Shown here in pieces: positions 16,526-25,720 of a DNA stretch of 64,000 nucleotides. Each line of letters begins with the position of its first letter. Position 1 is the stretch's first letter. The notes under the pieces are model-generated. The model did no database searches. It was not told where the DNA came from and saw only the letters and a program-made list of their open reading frames with translations. A program made the translations under genes and the position numbers. The stretch is from Roseateles sp. SL47 (GTDB lineage: Bacteria > Pseudomonadota > Gammaproteobacteria > Burkholderiales > Burkholderiaceae_C): assembly GCF_026625885.1 (NCBI RefSeq), contig NZ_CP113068.1, positions 5,332,001 to 5,396,000 of the forward strand, read 5' to 3'.

Positions 16526-18894
16526 ACAGAATCACCATGCCGCCCTGGAGCAACTCCGGCACCTCCGTGCCTCGCCCCACCGCCCGCCCACTGAGTGCGC
16601 GGACCACGGCCTGGGCCTGTGCCGCCCTCTTGGCGTTGCAGTTGGCCGGCTGCGCCGAAACCCGCATTCGCAACGAGTCGCAGAAGGCCCTCGCTGACGG
16701 CCAATACGACCTGGCCATGAAGACCCTGGAAACGGGCCTCAAGGACTACCCGGAGAGCACCACGCTCCGCACCACGCTGCTGACGGCCCGCAGCGAGGCT
16801 CAGACCCGCTTGATCGGCAAGGCACTCAATGAGCGGGCCGCCGGTCAGTTCGACGAAGCCGTGAAAACACTGGAGACGGCCCAGGCTCTGGACCCGAACA
16901 ACACCCGGGTGCAGACCTTGCTCAGTGACATGACGCTGGACCGCAAGGCCATGGACGACTTGGCCGCCGCCCAGAAGCTGGTGGCCGCCAAGCAGCCGGA
17001 CCGCGCCCTTCGCCTGCTGGAACAGGCCCTGAAGGACAACCCGCGCCACACAGGCCTCATGGACCTGCAGCGCCGCCTGCTGGCGGACCAGCGCAGCCTG
17101 CAGGTGCAGGCGATGAACAGCGGCTTGCAGGAGTCACGCCCGATTTCGCTGGACTTCCGTGAGGCGAGCCTGCGCACCGTGCTGGAGGTGCTCACCCGCA
17201 ACAGCGGCATCAACTTCGTGCTGGACCGTGACGTGCGCAGCGATGTGAAGGTGACCGTGCTGCTGCGTCAGGCCAAGGTGGAAGACGCGCTGGACCTCAT
17301 CACCTCCACCAACCAGTTGGCCAAGAAGGTGATTGATCCGAAGACGATCATCATCTACCCCAACACGCCGGAGAAACACCGCGAGTATCAGGAGCAATTG
17401 GTCCGCATGTTCAACCTCCAGAGTAGCGATGCCAAGGGCGCTGCAGCGTTCCTGAAGTCGATGCTCAAGATCCGCGAACCCTACGTGGATGAGCGCACCA
17501 ACATGATCGCCTTGCGCGATTCGCCGGAAAACATCCAGTTGGCCGAACGTCTGCTGGCGGTGTACGACGCGGCCGAACCCGAGGTGCTGCTGGACGTGGA
17601 GGTGCTGGAGGTCAGCTCCACCCGCCTCACCGAACTCGGCGTGAAGTTCCCAAGTTCATTCACCTTTGCGCCGCTCAGCAGCAGTGGCGGCTCTGACACG
17701 ACCATCGCTGACCTGAAAGACCTCAACAGCAGCCGCATCAGTGCCAGCGTGGGCAGTCTGCTGATCAACCTGCGCCGCGAAGTGGGTGATGTCGCCACGC
17801 TCGCCAATCCGAAACTGCGGGTGCGCAACAAGGAAAAGGCCAAGATCATGATCGGGGACAAGATCCCCATTCCCAGCACCACCACCAGCGGCAACGGCGG
17901 CTTCTCCTCTGAAAGCATCACCTACATGGATGTGGGCTTGAAGCTGGATGTGGAGCCGGTGGTGTACGTGGACGACGAAGTGGCGATCAAGATCGGGCTG
18001 GAGGTGAGTTCACTGGGCACGGCCAGCAAGACCGCTTCGGGCACCACCGTCTACCAGGTCAGCACCCGCAATGCCAATACGCTGCTGCGGCTTCGAGATG
18101 GCGAAACCCAGTTGCTGGCCGGCCTCATCAACCGTGAAGAGCGCAACAGTTCCAGCCGCGTCCCTGGTCTGGGAGACATTCCTGTCGTGGGCCGCCTCTT
18201 CTCCAGCCAGTTGGACAACGGCTCCCGCACCGAATTGCTGCTGGCCATCACCCCGCGCGTGCTGCGCAATGTGCGCCGCCTCAATGCCGGTGAATCCGAA
18301 TTGTGGGTCGGTACTGAAGCGGCACCCAAGCTGCGATCGGTCGGCGGGCTGCAATTCAACCTGCCCGCACCGGACGCCGGCAAACCCGCCGCCGGCGCGG
18401 GCCCGGCAGCGCCTAACGCACCGGCGACCAATGCCACCGGCATGCCCACGGCTGGCTCTGCAGGTCAGCCGCCTGCATCCGCCGAGCGCAAGGCCCCGAG
18501 CTTCAACCTTGTCGCACCGGGTCAGGCCAAGGTCGGTGAGACGGTGGAAGTTCGACTGGACCTGCGAGATGCCAGCTTGCGCGGTCTGTTGACCGAATTC
18601 CAGTTCAGCGCCGACAAGCTCACGCTGGTAGAGGCCGAAGAGGACGAGTTCTTCCGCAAAGGCGGCAGCCCCACCAGTTTCACCAAGCGTGTGGAAACCG
18701 GCAAAGCCAACATGAGCGTCTTGCGCAATCAGGCCACCTCGGCGGAGGGCGCTGGCGGTGTGTTCAAGCTGCGCTTCAAGGCCAGCGCACCCGGACGCGC
18801 CGAGATTCGCCTCAACGCCGCACAACCCGTCTCACTGGACCCCAGTGCGGAGCGCCCCGCCCTGCCCGCCCCGGTGGTGATCGAGGTGAAGTGA
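16522..18894 (+). CDS. gspD: Lipoprotein secretin with TPR N-terminus and C-terminal cohesin-like domain
   Basis: This is a 790-residue outer-membrane secretin. The N-terminus has a lipobox (LALQLAGC), so it is probably a lipoprotein that inserts without a separate pilotin. Residues of about 45-190 look TPR-like (QALDPNNTRVQTLL). An N0/STN-like domain (ISLDFREASLRTVLEVLTRN) and an N1 domain follow. The secretin core has the typical GLEVSSLG, LLRLRDGETQLLAGLI and VPGLGDIPVVGRLFSS motifs. The last 130 residues form a beta-rich cohesin-like domain (VGETVEVRLDLRDASLRGLL). TTG 16522 overlaps the previous stop; ATG 16534 is an equally good start. It should form the exit channel of the system. Confidence 0.9.
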   Translation: MNRITMPPWSNSGTSVPRPTARPLSARTTAWACAALLALQLAGCAETRIRNESQKALADGQYDLAMKTLETGLKDYPESTTLRTTLLTARSEAQTRLIGKALNERAAGQFDEAVKTLETAQALDPNNTRVQTLLSDMTLDRKAMDDLAAAQKLVAAKQPDRALRLLEQALKDNPRHTGLMDLQRRLLADQRSLQVQAMNSGLQESRPISLDFREASLRTVLEVLTRNSGINFVLDRDVRSDVKVTVLLRQAKVEDALDLITSTNQLAKKVIDPKTIIIYPNTPEKHREYQEQLVRMFNLQSSDAKGAAAFLKSMLKIREPYVDERTNMIALRDSPENIQLAERLLAVYDAAEPEVLLDVEVLEVSSTRLTELGVKFPSSFTFAPLSSSGGSDTTIADLKDLNSSRISASVGSLLINLRREVGDVATLANPKLRVRNKEKAKIMIGDKIPIPSTTTSGNGGFSSESITYMDVGLKLDVEPVVYVDDEVAIKIGLEVSSLGTASKTASGTTVYQVSTRNANTLLRLRDGETQLLAGLINREERNSSSRVPGLGDIPVVGRLFSSQLDNGSRTELLLAITPRVLRNVRRLNAGESELWVGTEAAPKLRSVGGLQFNLPAPDAGKPAAGAGPAAPNAPATNATGMPTAGSAGQPPASAERKAPSFNLVAPGQAKVGETVEVRLDLRDASLRGLLTEFQFSADKLTLVEAEEDEFFRKGGSPTSFTKRVETGKANMSVLRNQATSAEGAGGVFKLRFKASAPGRAEIRLNAAQPVSLDPSAERPALPAPVVIEVK

Positions 18895-18895
18895 G

Positions 18896-19423
18896 ATGAG
18901 CCACTGGCAGCGATTCCGGCAAGAAAGCTCCTCGGCACCCACCGGCAGGGCCGGGCGTGCACGCGGCTTCACGCTGATTGAACTGCTGGTCTGCATGGGC
19001 ATCCTGGCGTTTCTGGCGACCTTGGCGCTGCCCATGGCGGAAATGGCCTCGCAGCGCGAGAAAGAGCGCGAGCTCAAGCGTGCGCTCTGGGAGATCCGTG
19101 ATGCCCTGGACGCTTACCGCGCTGCCCGGGAGTCCGGTGCTGTCCTCGGCGCGGCAGACCAACCGCCTTACCCGGCCTCGCTGGAGGAGCTGACACAGCC
19201 CGTCCCTGATGCCCGACTGGAACATCAAGGCGAAACCCTGCGCTTCCTGCGGCGCGTACCTCGCGATCCGTTTGCGGACCCCACCGTGCCCGCAGCGCAG
19301 AGCTGGGGCCTGCGAGGGTTTCAGTCCGAAGCGGACAACCCCAAGGCAGGCCCCGAGGTGTATGACGTCTATTCCACCTCGCCGCTCAAAGGGCTCAATG
19401 GCATTCCGCTGAAGCAATGGTGA
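18896..19423 (+). CDS. Type II secretion pseudopilin
   Basis: This 175-residue pseudopilin has a class III prepilin signal, RARGFTLIELLVCMGILAFL, with cleavage after Gly24 and the conserved Glu at mature position 5. The globular part has the pattern of GspG-like proteins (ELKRALWEIRDALDAYR, RVPRDPF), but no clear calcium loop. It starts one base after the secretin stop. A prepilin peptidase is not encoded in the window, so processing by a PilD encoded elsewhere is assumed. Confidence 0.85.
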   Translation: MSHWQRFRQESSSAPTGRAGRARGFTLIELLVCMGILAFLATLALPMAEMASQREKERELKRALWEIRDALDAYRAARESGAVLGAADQPPYPASLEELTQPVPDARLEHQGETLRFLRRVPRDPFADPTVPAAQSWGLRGFQSEADNPKAGPEVYDVYSTSPLKGLNGIPLKQW

Positions 19424-19824
19424 CGGCCATGAAGCAATGCCTCTCACGTCGCCCGTCCGGCTTCACCGTCATTGAACTCCTGGTTGTGCTGGCCGCACTC
19501 GCGCTGTTGCTGAGCGTGGCGGCACCGCGCTACATGCAACATCTGGACCGGGCCCGGGACACCGCGCTGCGTCACAACCTGCACGAAATCCGCAACGCCA
19601 TCGACCAGTTCTACAGCGACCAGGGCCGCTACCCTGCCACGTTGGCGGAGCTGGTGGAACGTCGCTACCTGCGTGCCATTCCCCAGGATCCCGTCACAGG
19701 CCGATCAGACACCTGGCAAACCGTCCTGCCGCGAAACGGCAATGCCGACGGTGAAGGTGTCTATGACGTCCACAGTGGCACCAAGGATCTCGCGCCGGAC
19801 GGGACCGCCTATGCGACCTGGTGA
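19417..19824 (+). CDS. Type II secretion pseudopilin
   Basis: This 135-residue pseudopilin has the cleavage motif RRPSGFTVIELLVVLAALA (Gly15/Phe16, Glu5 present). It continues with the GspG-like N-terminal helix and NLHEIRNAIDQFYSDQGRYP, and ends at a DVHSGTKDLAPDG loop. It overlaps the preceding gene by seven bases if ATG 19417 is used. ATG 19429 would give a shorter, more usual leader; neither has a strong ribosome binding site. Confidence 0.85.
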   Translation: MVTAMKQCLSRRPSGFTVIELLVVLAALALLLSVAAPRYMQHLDRARDTALRHNLHEIRNAIDQFYSDQGRYPATLAELVERRYLRAIPQDPVTGRSDTWQTVLPRNGNADGEGVYDVHSGTKDLAPDGTAYATW

Positions 19825-20293
19825 CGCCTTCCCACCCAGGCAGCAACGCGGCTATGGTTTCGTGGCCATCCTGCTGCTGCTGGCCGTGGTGTCGCTGGGC
19901 CTCTCCAGCGTCAGCAGTGCATGGAGCACCGAGGCCAGACGCGACAAGGAACAGCAGTTGATCCGCATCGGGCAGTTGTATGTACAGGCGCTTGAACGTT
20001 ACCGCCGCGTGTCTCCTGGCACCGACAAGCGCCTGCCGATGGAACTCGATGAACTGCTGTTGGATCAGAGATTCGTGGGCACTGTTCGCCATCTTCGCCG
20101 GCTGTACCCGGACCCGGTCAGCATGGGTCAGCCCTGGGGCGTCATCCGGGGTGATGACGGCCGCATTCAGGGCGTTTACAGCCTGAGTCAGGAAGAGCCC
20201 CTGATCAAAGGCACGGTGGCCCGGCCGGGCTTGCGCCTGGCTGCGGCCGCCCGTTATTCCGACTGGAAATTCGTAGTGGATTCTGACAAATGA
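19811..20293 (+). CDS. Non-canonical pseudopilin lacking Glu5
   Basis: This 160-residue protein starts at ATG 19811, which overlaps the previous gene by 14 bases. The leader RQQRGYGFVAILLLLAVVSL resembles a prepilin signal but has no Glu at mature position 5. That is a feature of GspK-type tip pseudopilins and of some minor pilins. The domain RRLYPDPVSMGQPWGVIRGDDGRIQGVYS is shared with a family of short secretion-system-associated proteins. It probably caps or primes the pseudopilus; this is inferred from the missing Glu only. Confidence 0.7.
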   Translation: MRPGDAFPPRQQRGYGFVAILLLLAVVSLGLSSVSSAWSTEARRDKEQQLIRIGQLYVQALERYRRVSPGTDKRLPMELDELLLDQRFVGTVRHLRRLYPDPVSMGQPWGVIRGDDGRIQGVYSLSQEEPLIKGTVARPGLRLAAAARYSDWKFVVDSDK

Positions 20294-20745
20294 CTCAACA
20301 CCGCACTGCCTATCTTCCCTCGCGGCCGTTGGAAGGCCGCCGCTCACGTGGGTTCACCTTGCTGGAACTGCTGGTGGTGATCCTGATCATCGGCCTGCTC
20401 ACCGGCATCGTGGGCCCGCGCTTCCTGGCGCAGATCAACCGCTCCGAGACAACAACCGCCCGCGCGCAGCTGGATGCGCTGGACAAGGCCTTGCAGGCCT
20501 ACCGGATCGACATGGGCCGCTACCCCGACACCAATGAAGGCCTGTCCGCCTTGGTGAAGGACGGCACCAGCGATGCTCGCTGGCGCGGCCCCTACCTCAA
20601 GGGTGAGGTCCCGAACGACCCCTGGGGCATGCCTTATCAGTACCGCATTCCCAGCGAGACACCGGGCAAGGATTTCGACCTCTACAGCTTCGGGCGCGAC
20701 CGCGTGTCCGGTGGCACGGGCGACGACGCCGATATCCAGCTCTGA
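20290..20745 (+). CDS. gspG: Major pseudopilin GspG
   Basis: This is a 151-residue classical GspG: prepilin motif RSRGFTLLELLVVILIIGLL with Glu5, DMGRYPDTNEGLSALV, KGEVPNDPWGMPYQY and a C-terminal calcium-loop region with GGTGDDADI. The ATG overlaps the preceding stop by four bases. It would form the helical body of the pseudopilus and is the strongest evidence that the cluster belongs to the type II secretion side of the type IV filament superfamily. Confidence 0.95.
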   Translation: MTQHRTAYLPSRPLEGRRSRGFTLLELLVVILIIGLLTGIVGPRFLAQINRSETTTARAQLDALDKALQAYRIDMGRYPDTNEGLSALVKDGTSDARWRGPYLKGEVPNDPWGMPYQYRIPSETPGKDFDLYSFGRDRVSGGTGDDADIQL

Positions 20746-20772
20746 CGGTCCCCCGCACTCGCCCTCAAGCCC

Positions 20773-21978
20773 ATGAAAGTCCGTGTCCGACTGCTCGACC
20801 CCCAACGCATGGCCATCAGCGAAGAGCTGATGGAGGTGACGTCCGTGGCGGAGCTGGGCTCCGTGCTGGCGGACGGCCGCAAGGTGCTGAGTGCCGAGCC
20901 CGTGGCGGGCCAAGCGCAGCGCCGCTTGCGCCCGGCTTCGGCTCGTGCACAGTCGCTGGATGTGGCGTGGTGGTGTCAGGAACTGCGCACACTGCTGCAG
21001 GCCGGCATGACGGTGGTGGAAGCCATTGAGACCTTGCAGGCCCAGTCTGCACCAGGAAGTGACCGAGCCGCCTTGCAATCCGCCCTGCTCACAGAACTGC
21101 ATCGGGGCAAAGCCCTTTCGGTGGCCATGGAATCGCTGGAGCGCTTCCCGATGGTGCTGGTGGCCAGCGTGCGGGCCAGCGAACGCAGCAGTTCACTGGC
21201 TGAGGCGCTGACCGAATATCTGCGCTACCACGATCTGGTGGAAGCACTTCGCAAGAAGGTCGTCAGCGCTGCCATCTACCCCAGTCTGGTGCTGGGCCTG
21301 GGGCTGCTGGTCAGCACGTTCCTGGTCATTGTTGTGTTGCCGCGCTTCGCCAGCATGTATGCCGACCTGCACGGCAGCATGAGCTGGACCACGGAAATGC
21401 TCACGGTGGTGAGCCGCTTCATGCGCGAGTACCGCTGGGCCGTGGTGGTCGGCCTGGTCGGGCTTGTGGCAGCAGTGGTGGGGTGCTGGCGGCAAGGGCT
21501 GGTGCAACGCGCGTCCCTGGCTGCAGGCATGCGTGTGGGTGTCATCCGCCGCGCGCTGCGGGAATTTCAGTTGGCCAAGCTCTATCACTCGATGACCGTC
21601 ATGTTCAGGGGCGGTTACACGCTGGACGAGGCGCTGCTGCGTTGCGAAGGGCTGGCTTTGGGCAGCGATCTGGAGCGCGGCATGCGGGAGGCCCGATCGG
21701 CATTGCATCGTGGTGTTCGCGTTTCCGCAGCCCTGACAGAAGCCGGCATGACGGATACGGTGACGCAGCGGCTGCTGGCCGTTGGTGAGCGGTCAGGCCA
21801 GTTCGAGCGGGTGCTGCAGACCATCGCGGACCGCCACGCCACGAACTTCTCGGCCTTCATGGACCGGGCCACCCGCATCGTGGAGCCGATGATGCTGCTG
21901 CTGGTGTCGCTGCTGGTGGGCAGCATCGTGGTGCTGATGTACCTGCCCATCTTCGACATTGCGAGCAGCATCCGCTGA
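20773..21978 (+). CDS. gspF: Inner-membrane platform protein GspF
   Basis: This 401-residue protein has two GspF domains and three transmembrane segments, at about residues 167-190, 220-240 and 375-397. Typical motifs include WWCQELRTLLQAGMTVVEAI in the first domain and YHSMTVMFRGGYTLDEALL and LLAVGERSGQFERVL in the second. It interacts with the GspE ATPase, encoded next. No signal peptide is expected. Confidence 0.93.
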   Translation: MKVRVRLLDPQRMAISEELMEVTSVAELGSVLADGRKVLSAEPVAGQAQRRLRPASARAQSLDVAWWCQELRTLLQAGMTVVEAIETLQAQSAPGSDRAALQSALLTELHRGKALSVAMESLERFPMVLVASVRASERSSSLAEALTEYLRYHDLVEALRKKVVSAAIYPSLVLGLGLLVSTFLVIVVLPRFASMYADLHGSMSWTTEMLTVVSRFMREYRWAVVVGLVGLVAAVVGCWRQGLVQRASLAAGMRVGVIRRALREFQLAKLYHSMTVMFRGGYTLDEALLRCEGLALGSDLERGMREARSALHRGVRVSAALTEAGMTDTVTQRLLAVGERSGQFERVLQTIADRHATNFSAFMDRATRIVEPMMLLLVSLLVGSIVVLMYLPIFDIASSIR

Positions 21979-22002
21979 GCCGAGACATCCAGAAAGACCA
22001 TC

Positions 22003-23640
22003 GTGGACGTATCAAACGACGATCAACAGGCCTTCCCGGCGGCCCTCCAGGCTGCGAGGCGCCGCGCTGCGCAGGACGGCAGCGTTTCCGTATTGGATGC
22101 ACTGCTCGCCGAAGGCCGATGGTCAACACCGGGGGTGAGCGCCCTGCTGCGCCATGTGGGCGGCATTGAGGCGATAAGTGCCGGGGCTGGCTGGACGCCA
22201 GACTTGTCCGCCTGGGGAGCCCAGGCGGCTACGTTGGCTCGGCAGTGGCGTGCAGTCCCCGTTCGGCCCGGCAATCGGCCTGACGTTCTGCACGTGGCCA
22301 TGGCAGACCCGTGGCATGAGGCGGCACTGCGTGCGATCCATCAGGCCATGGGCCGACGCGTGACACCCGTGGCTGCATCTCAGGCCTTGCTGGATGGGTG
22401 GCTGGAGGGTGGCAGTACGGGCTCGATGTCTGCAGCAGCTGGCTCCGCGTTTCAGGTGGAGGCCTCCGGACCGGTGGTGGAGTTTGTGGATACGGCGCTG
22501 CGCCGTGCGTATGCACTCGGCGCGAGCGACATCCACTTCGAATGCAGCCGCAGCGGCGTGCAGGTGCGTTTCCGGCGCGACGGCGTGCTGGTGACCCATG
22601 CGCGTCTGGACGACCCACGACGCGCGGAGGAAGCCATCTCTCGCATCAAGGTGCTTGCGCAACTGGACATCACCGAGCGACGACTGCCGCAGGATGGCCG
22701 CTTTCGTATGGCCCTGCCGGATGGCGACATCGACCTGCGTGTTTCCATCATCCCCAGCGTGTTTGGCGAGGACGCCGTGTTGCGCCTGCTGGACAAAGCG
22801 CAACTGCGGGACCCATCCGAACAGGTCTCGCTGGACCGGCTGGGTTTTGATGCCATCAGCGCAGCGCAGATCCGGGAGCTGGCAGAACTGCCTCACGGCA
22901 TGCTGCTTGTCACCGGCCCGACCGGAAGCGGGAAGACCACCACTGTCTACGCCGCCCTTTCGGAGGTCAACAATGGCCTTGAGAAGATCATCACGATTGA
23001 AGACCCGGTGGAATACGAACTGGCGGGTGTCTTGCAGGTGCCGGTGAATGAGCGCAAGGGGCTGACCTTTGCCAAAGGGCTGCGATCCATCCTGCGGCAC
23101 GATCCGGATCGGATTCTGGTGGGTGAAATCCGCGATGCAGAGACTGCAGAGATTGCGGTGCAGTCCGCGCTGACGGGTCACCAGGTGCTTACCACCGTCC
23201 ACGCGAATAGCGTCTTTGATGTCACGGGGCGATTCAAGCACTTCGATCTGGACATGTTCGGCTTCATGGCCGCTTTGAATGGCGTGATCGTTCAGCGGCT
23301 GGTGCGGTGCCTGTGTCAGGCCTGTGCAGGCGAACGTCCCGCCACCGCGAGGGAATTGCAATGGTTGCGCGATGCCGGCCAGGCCAGCGCAATGACCGTA
23401 CCGCAACCCGTGGGATGCGACATGTGCGGTGGCACAGGCTTCAAGGGGCGACGGGTGATTGCGGAAGTCCACACCATGGACGACGGCTTTCGGGACCTGG
23501 TCACCACCGGAGCGCCGGTGTCGGCCCTCAGGGAACACGTCTATCGCCGAGGGGTGAAAACACTGTCCGCACTGGGGGCCGAGATGGTCGTGAAACGTGA
23601 AACGAGTGCCGAGGAGATCAAGCGTGTTGTGGGCTGGTAA
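22003..23640 (+). CDS. gspE: Type II secretion ATPase GspE
   Basis: This 545-residue ATPase uses a GTG start 24 bases after gspF. Motifs seen are ASDIHFE, Walker A GPTGSGKTTTVYAAL, the Asp box IITIEDPVEYE, Walker B RILVGEIRDAETAEIA and the His box LTGHQVLTTVHANS. A four-Cys zinc module is present (CLCQAC and CDMCGGTGFKGR), as in GspE/PilB. It powers pseudopilus assembly in the cytoplasm. The N-terminal 150 residues are divergent from the usual N1E domain. Confidence 0.95.
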   Translation: MDVSNDDQQAFPAALQAARRRAAQDGSVSVLDALLAEGRWSTPGVSALLRHVGGIEAISAGAGWTPDLSAWGAQAATLARQWRAVPVRPGNRPDVLHVAMADPWHEAALRAIHQAMGRRVTPVAASQALLDGWLEGGSTGSMSAAAGSAFQVEASGPVVEFVDTALRRAYALGASDIHFECSRSGVQVRFRRDGVLVTHARLDDPRRAEEAISRIKVLAQLDITERRLPQDGRFRMALPDGDIDLRVSIIPSVFGEDAVLRLLDKAQLRDPSEQVSLDRLGFDAISAAQIRELAELPHGMLLVTGPTGSGKTTTVYAALSEVNNGLEKIITIEDPVEYELAGVLQVPVNERKGLTFAKGLRSILRHDPDRILVGEIRDAETAEIAVQSALTGHQVLTTVHANSVFDVTGRFKHFDLDMFGFMAALNGVIVQRLVRCLCQACAGERPATARELQWLRDAGQASAMTVPQPVGCDMCGGTGFKGRRVIAEVHTMDDGFRDLVTTGAPVSALREHVYRRGVKTLSALGAEMVVKRETSAEEIKRVVGW

Positions 23641-24358
23641 GCGCGCAGTCGCCACGGTGTACTTGGGGCAGGAGGAGATTCGGCTCGCTCACAGGGACAC
23701 GCAGCAATTGGTGGCCAGCGGCTTGCCGATGGTGCAGGCCTTGCCTTTGCTGCAGGAGGCACTGCAATCTCTTGGGCGCGTGGGTCTGCGGGTGCTGCTC
23801 AGTGCGGGATGGTGCCAGCCGTTTCTATTGCCTCCTATTGAGGGCGTGAAGGGCGAATCAGAGTGGCGACAGGTGGCGGAAGGCCTGGTGGAGGAGCTGA
23901 CCGGCATGCCTGTGAACAGTCGACTGTGGCTGGATCATCAGAATGGCCTGGGTCCACTGGTCGTCGCCTTGCATCCGGACATTGAAGAAGCACTGAAGCC
24001 GCTCTGGGAGAAGCATCGTTTGGCGTCGTTACGCCCCTGGTGGGCGGAAGTGCTGGACGGTCACGTGAAGGCGGCGAACGCGGCCTCAACTGCAGTCAGT
24101 GCAACGCCATCGCAGGGGCATGGCGTGGCGGTTGTCGACAGCGATTCAGTGACACTGCTGTTGGAGGAGGGAGAGCGCTATGTCGCCGCGCAGTCGTATG
24201 CCTTGCTGGGCGAGCCAGCACAGCCCGTCCTTGCTCGGGCTTTGGTTTCGCATGGAAGACACCTGGGCGAAGTTTCCGTGCTGGAAATGAATGATGTGTC
24301 GTCGCGCCCCACCGCCAGCGCTCCAGAGTGGACGCCGTTTCTGGAGGGGGCAGCATGA
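23624..24358 (+). CDS. Hypothetical cytoplasmic protein of the secretion cluster (PilM/GspL-position)
   Basis: This is a soluble protein of about 244 residues with no transmembrane segment and no domain that I can name with confidence. The frame is open to 23597. GTG 23624 is one plausible start and overlaps gspE by 17 bases. A motif such as VATVYLGQEEIRL at the N-terminus could be the first strands of an actin-like fold, and the gene precedes a PilN-like gene. It may therefore be a diverged PilM or cytoplasmic GspL equivalent. That is an inference from gene order only. Confidence 0.55.
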   Translation: MLWAGKRAVATVYLGQEEIRLAHRDTQQLVASGLPMVQALPLLQEALQSLGRVGLRVLLSAGWCQPFLLPPIEGVKGESEWRQVAEGLVEELTGMPVNSRLWLDHQNGLGPLVVALHPDIEEALKPLWEKHRLASLRPWWAEVLDGHVKAANAASTAVSATPSQGHGVAVVDSDSVTLLLEEGERYVAAQSYALLGEPAQPVLARALVSHGRHLGEVSVLEMNDVSSRPTASAPEWTPFLEGAA

Positions 24359-24876
24359 GACCGATCCCCGTGGACTTTGCACCGAGACGCGTTTGGACCG
24401 CACCGTTGATTGGCTGGGCAGTGCTGTGCGGCATTGGGACCGCTACGTTGTGCCTGATGGCCGGCGTTGCGTGGGAAGCGCGGCAAGCGGCTGCCGAAAG
24501 CGCGGCGCAATCGCAATCGAACTTGGCGCTGCTGGACCAGAGCTTGCGCGACGCAAGGATGGCCGCCGCAACACAGAAGCCGCCCGCCTACGCCAGAGAC
24601 GCACTGGAAGCGGCCCGCGTGGCCGGGTTCCCCACGCAAGCGGTATTGCGGTCTTTGGAGGCGACAGCCTCGGACGGCATCCGAATCACGAGCATCGCAC
24701 TGCAACCGGCTCAGGGAAGCGCCGAGGTGGCGTTGGAGTTCTCGGATTACGAGATGCTGTTGAAGTACATCGAGCAGCTCAACGAGGGAGAGCCACAGGC
24801 GCGGTGGATGCTGGTGCGGGCACAAACCGCAGCGGGGAAAAAACTGGCGGTGATTCGCTATGTGCGTGGTGGGTGA
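24355..24876 (+). CDS. PilN/GspL-C-like inner-membrane protein
   Basis: This 173-residue protein has a short cytoplasmic start (RPIPVDFAPRR), one transmembrane helix at about residues 17-40 and a coiled-coil segment. A small periplasmic domain follows, ending in VALEFSDYEMLLKYIEQLN. This is the architecture of PilN. The ATG overlaps the preceding stop by four bases (ATGA). It is the last gene of the operon; an IS remnant begins 11 bases after its stop, so a former downstream gene could have been lost. Confidence 0.6.
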   Translation: MRPIPVDFAPRRVWTAPLIGWAVLCGIGTATLCLMAGVAWEARQAAAESAAQSQSNLALLDQSLRDARMAAATQKPPAYARDALEAARVAGFPTQAVLRSLEATASDGIRITSIALQPAQGSAEVALEFSDYEMLLKYIEQLNEGEPQARWMLVRAQTAAGKKLAVIRYVRGG

Positions 24877-24887
24877 TTGAAGGCAGT

Positions 24888-25580
24888 GGGGCACTTCTCG
24901 AAACCTCCCTCACGCCTGACACCGTAATGGGGCAGGATGGCGGCCATGATCACGCCCCGCATCAAGCCCTCGGCCTTCTGGCGGCGACAGCCGTCATCTG
25001 ACCTGTTCGTGCAGGAGCGACGCCAGGACAAGATGGGCGGCTTCATCGCCAACCTCGCGGCGATGGACGAGTTGATCGACTTCGCCGCCATTGCTGCTCA
25101 GGTGGACCTTGCCTGCCCGCGGCCGGACCGCAGCAAGGGCGGTCGCCCGCCGTACCCCACCGAGGTGATGGTTCGGCTGCTGTTCATCCAGTCGCTGTAC
25201 AACCTCTCGGACGAAGACTGCGAGTACCAGGTGCTGGACCGCATGAGCTTCCAGCACTTCTGTCGGCTGGAAGGGGCATTGCACATCCCGGATGCGCGCA
25301 CGTTGTGGCGCTTCAAGCAGCACCTGGCCCAAGGCGGCCTGGGCGGGCGGGCCATCTTCGACGCGGTGAGCCAGCAAGAAGCACGGCAAGAGCTACTACG
25401 GCTACAAGGTTCACGCCAACAGCGACGCCCGCTACAAGCTGATCCGCAAAATCAAGGTCACGTCCGCCAACGTGGACGACGGCCAGACCTTGGCAGACGT
25501 GCTGGACGCGAGCAACACCGGCAAGAAACTGCTGGCCGACCGGGGCTACGACAGCCAGGCCAACCGGTATCTGCTGCAGC
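24888..25580 (+). mobile_element. Deleted second copy of the IS5-type element
   Basis: The left end GGGGCACTTCTC at 24888 matches the right end of the element at 7721-9008, and the sequence follows it closely. An internal deletion then removes about 200 bases near 25378. Similarity ends near 25577 (after the DRGYDSQANRYLLQ region), so the right third is missing. It is in the opposite orientation to the intact copy. Confidence 0.8.
24946..25577 (+). pseudogene. IS5 family transposase, deleted and truncated
   Basis: From ATG 24946 (MITPRIKPSAFWRRQ) the frame is intact through GGRAIFDAVSQQ. Homology then resumes in another frame at KKHGKSYYGYKVHANSD after an internal deletion that removes the first catalytic Asp region. 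It ends at SQANRYLLQ, before the catalytic Glu. It cannot encode an active enzyme. Confidence 0.85.
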
Positions 25581-25720
25581 TTCGACGGAATGCGCCAGCA
25601 ACCACTCGCAGTCGGCTTCCCCGATGCGCGCTGGCGCCAGCGCACCAAGCAGGACGCCCGAGTTCGACACCAACCGCCGTAAGTGATTGATCCGTATAGG
25701 TTGGCCCTTCGGAATTGCCA

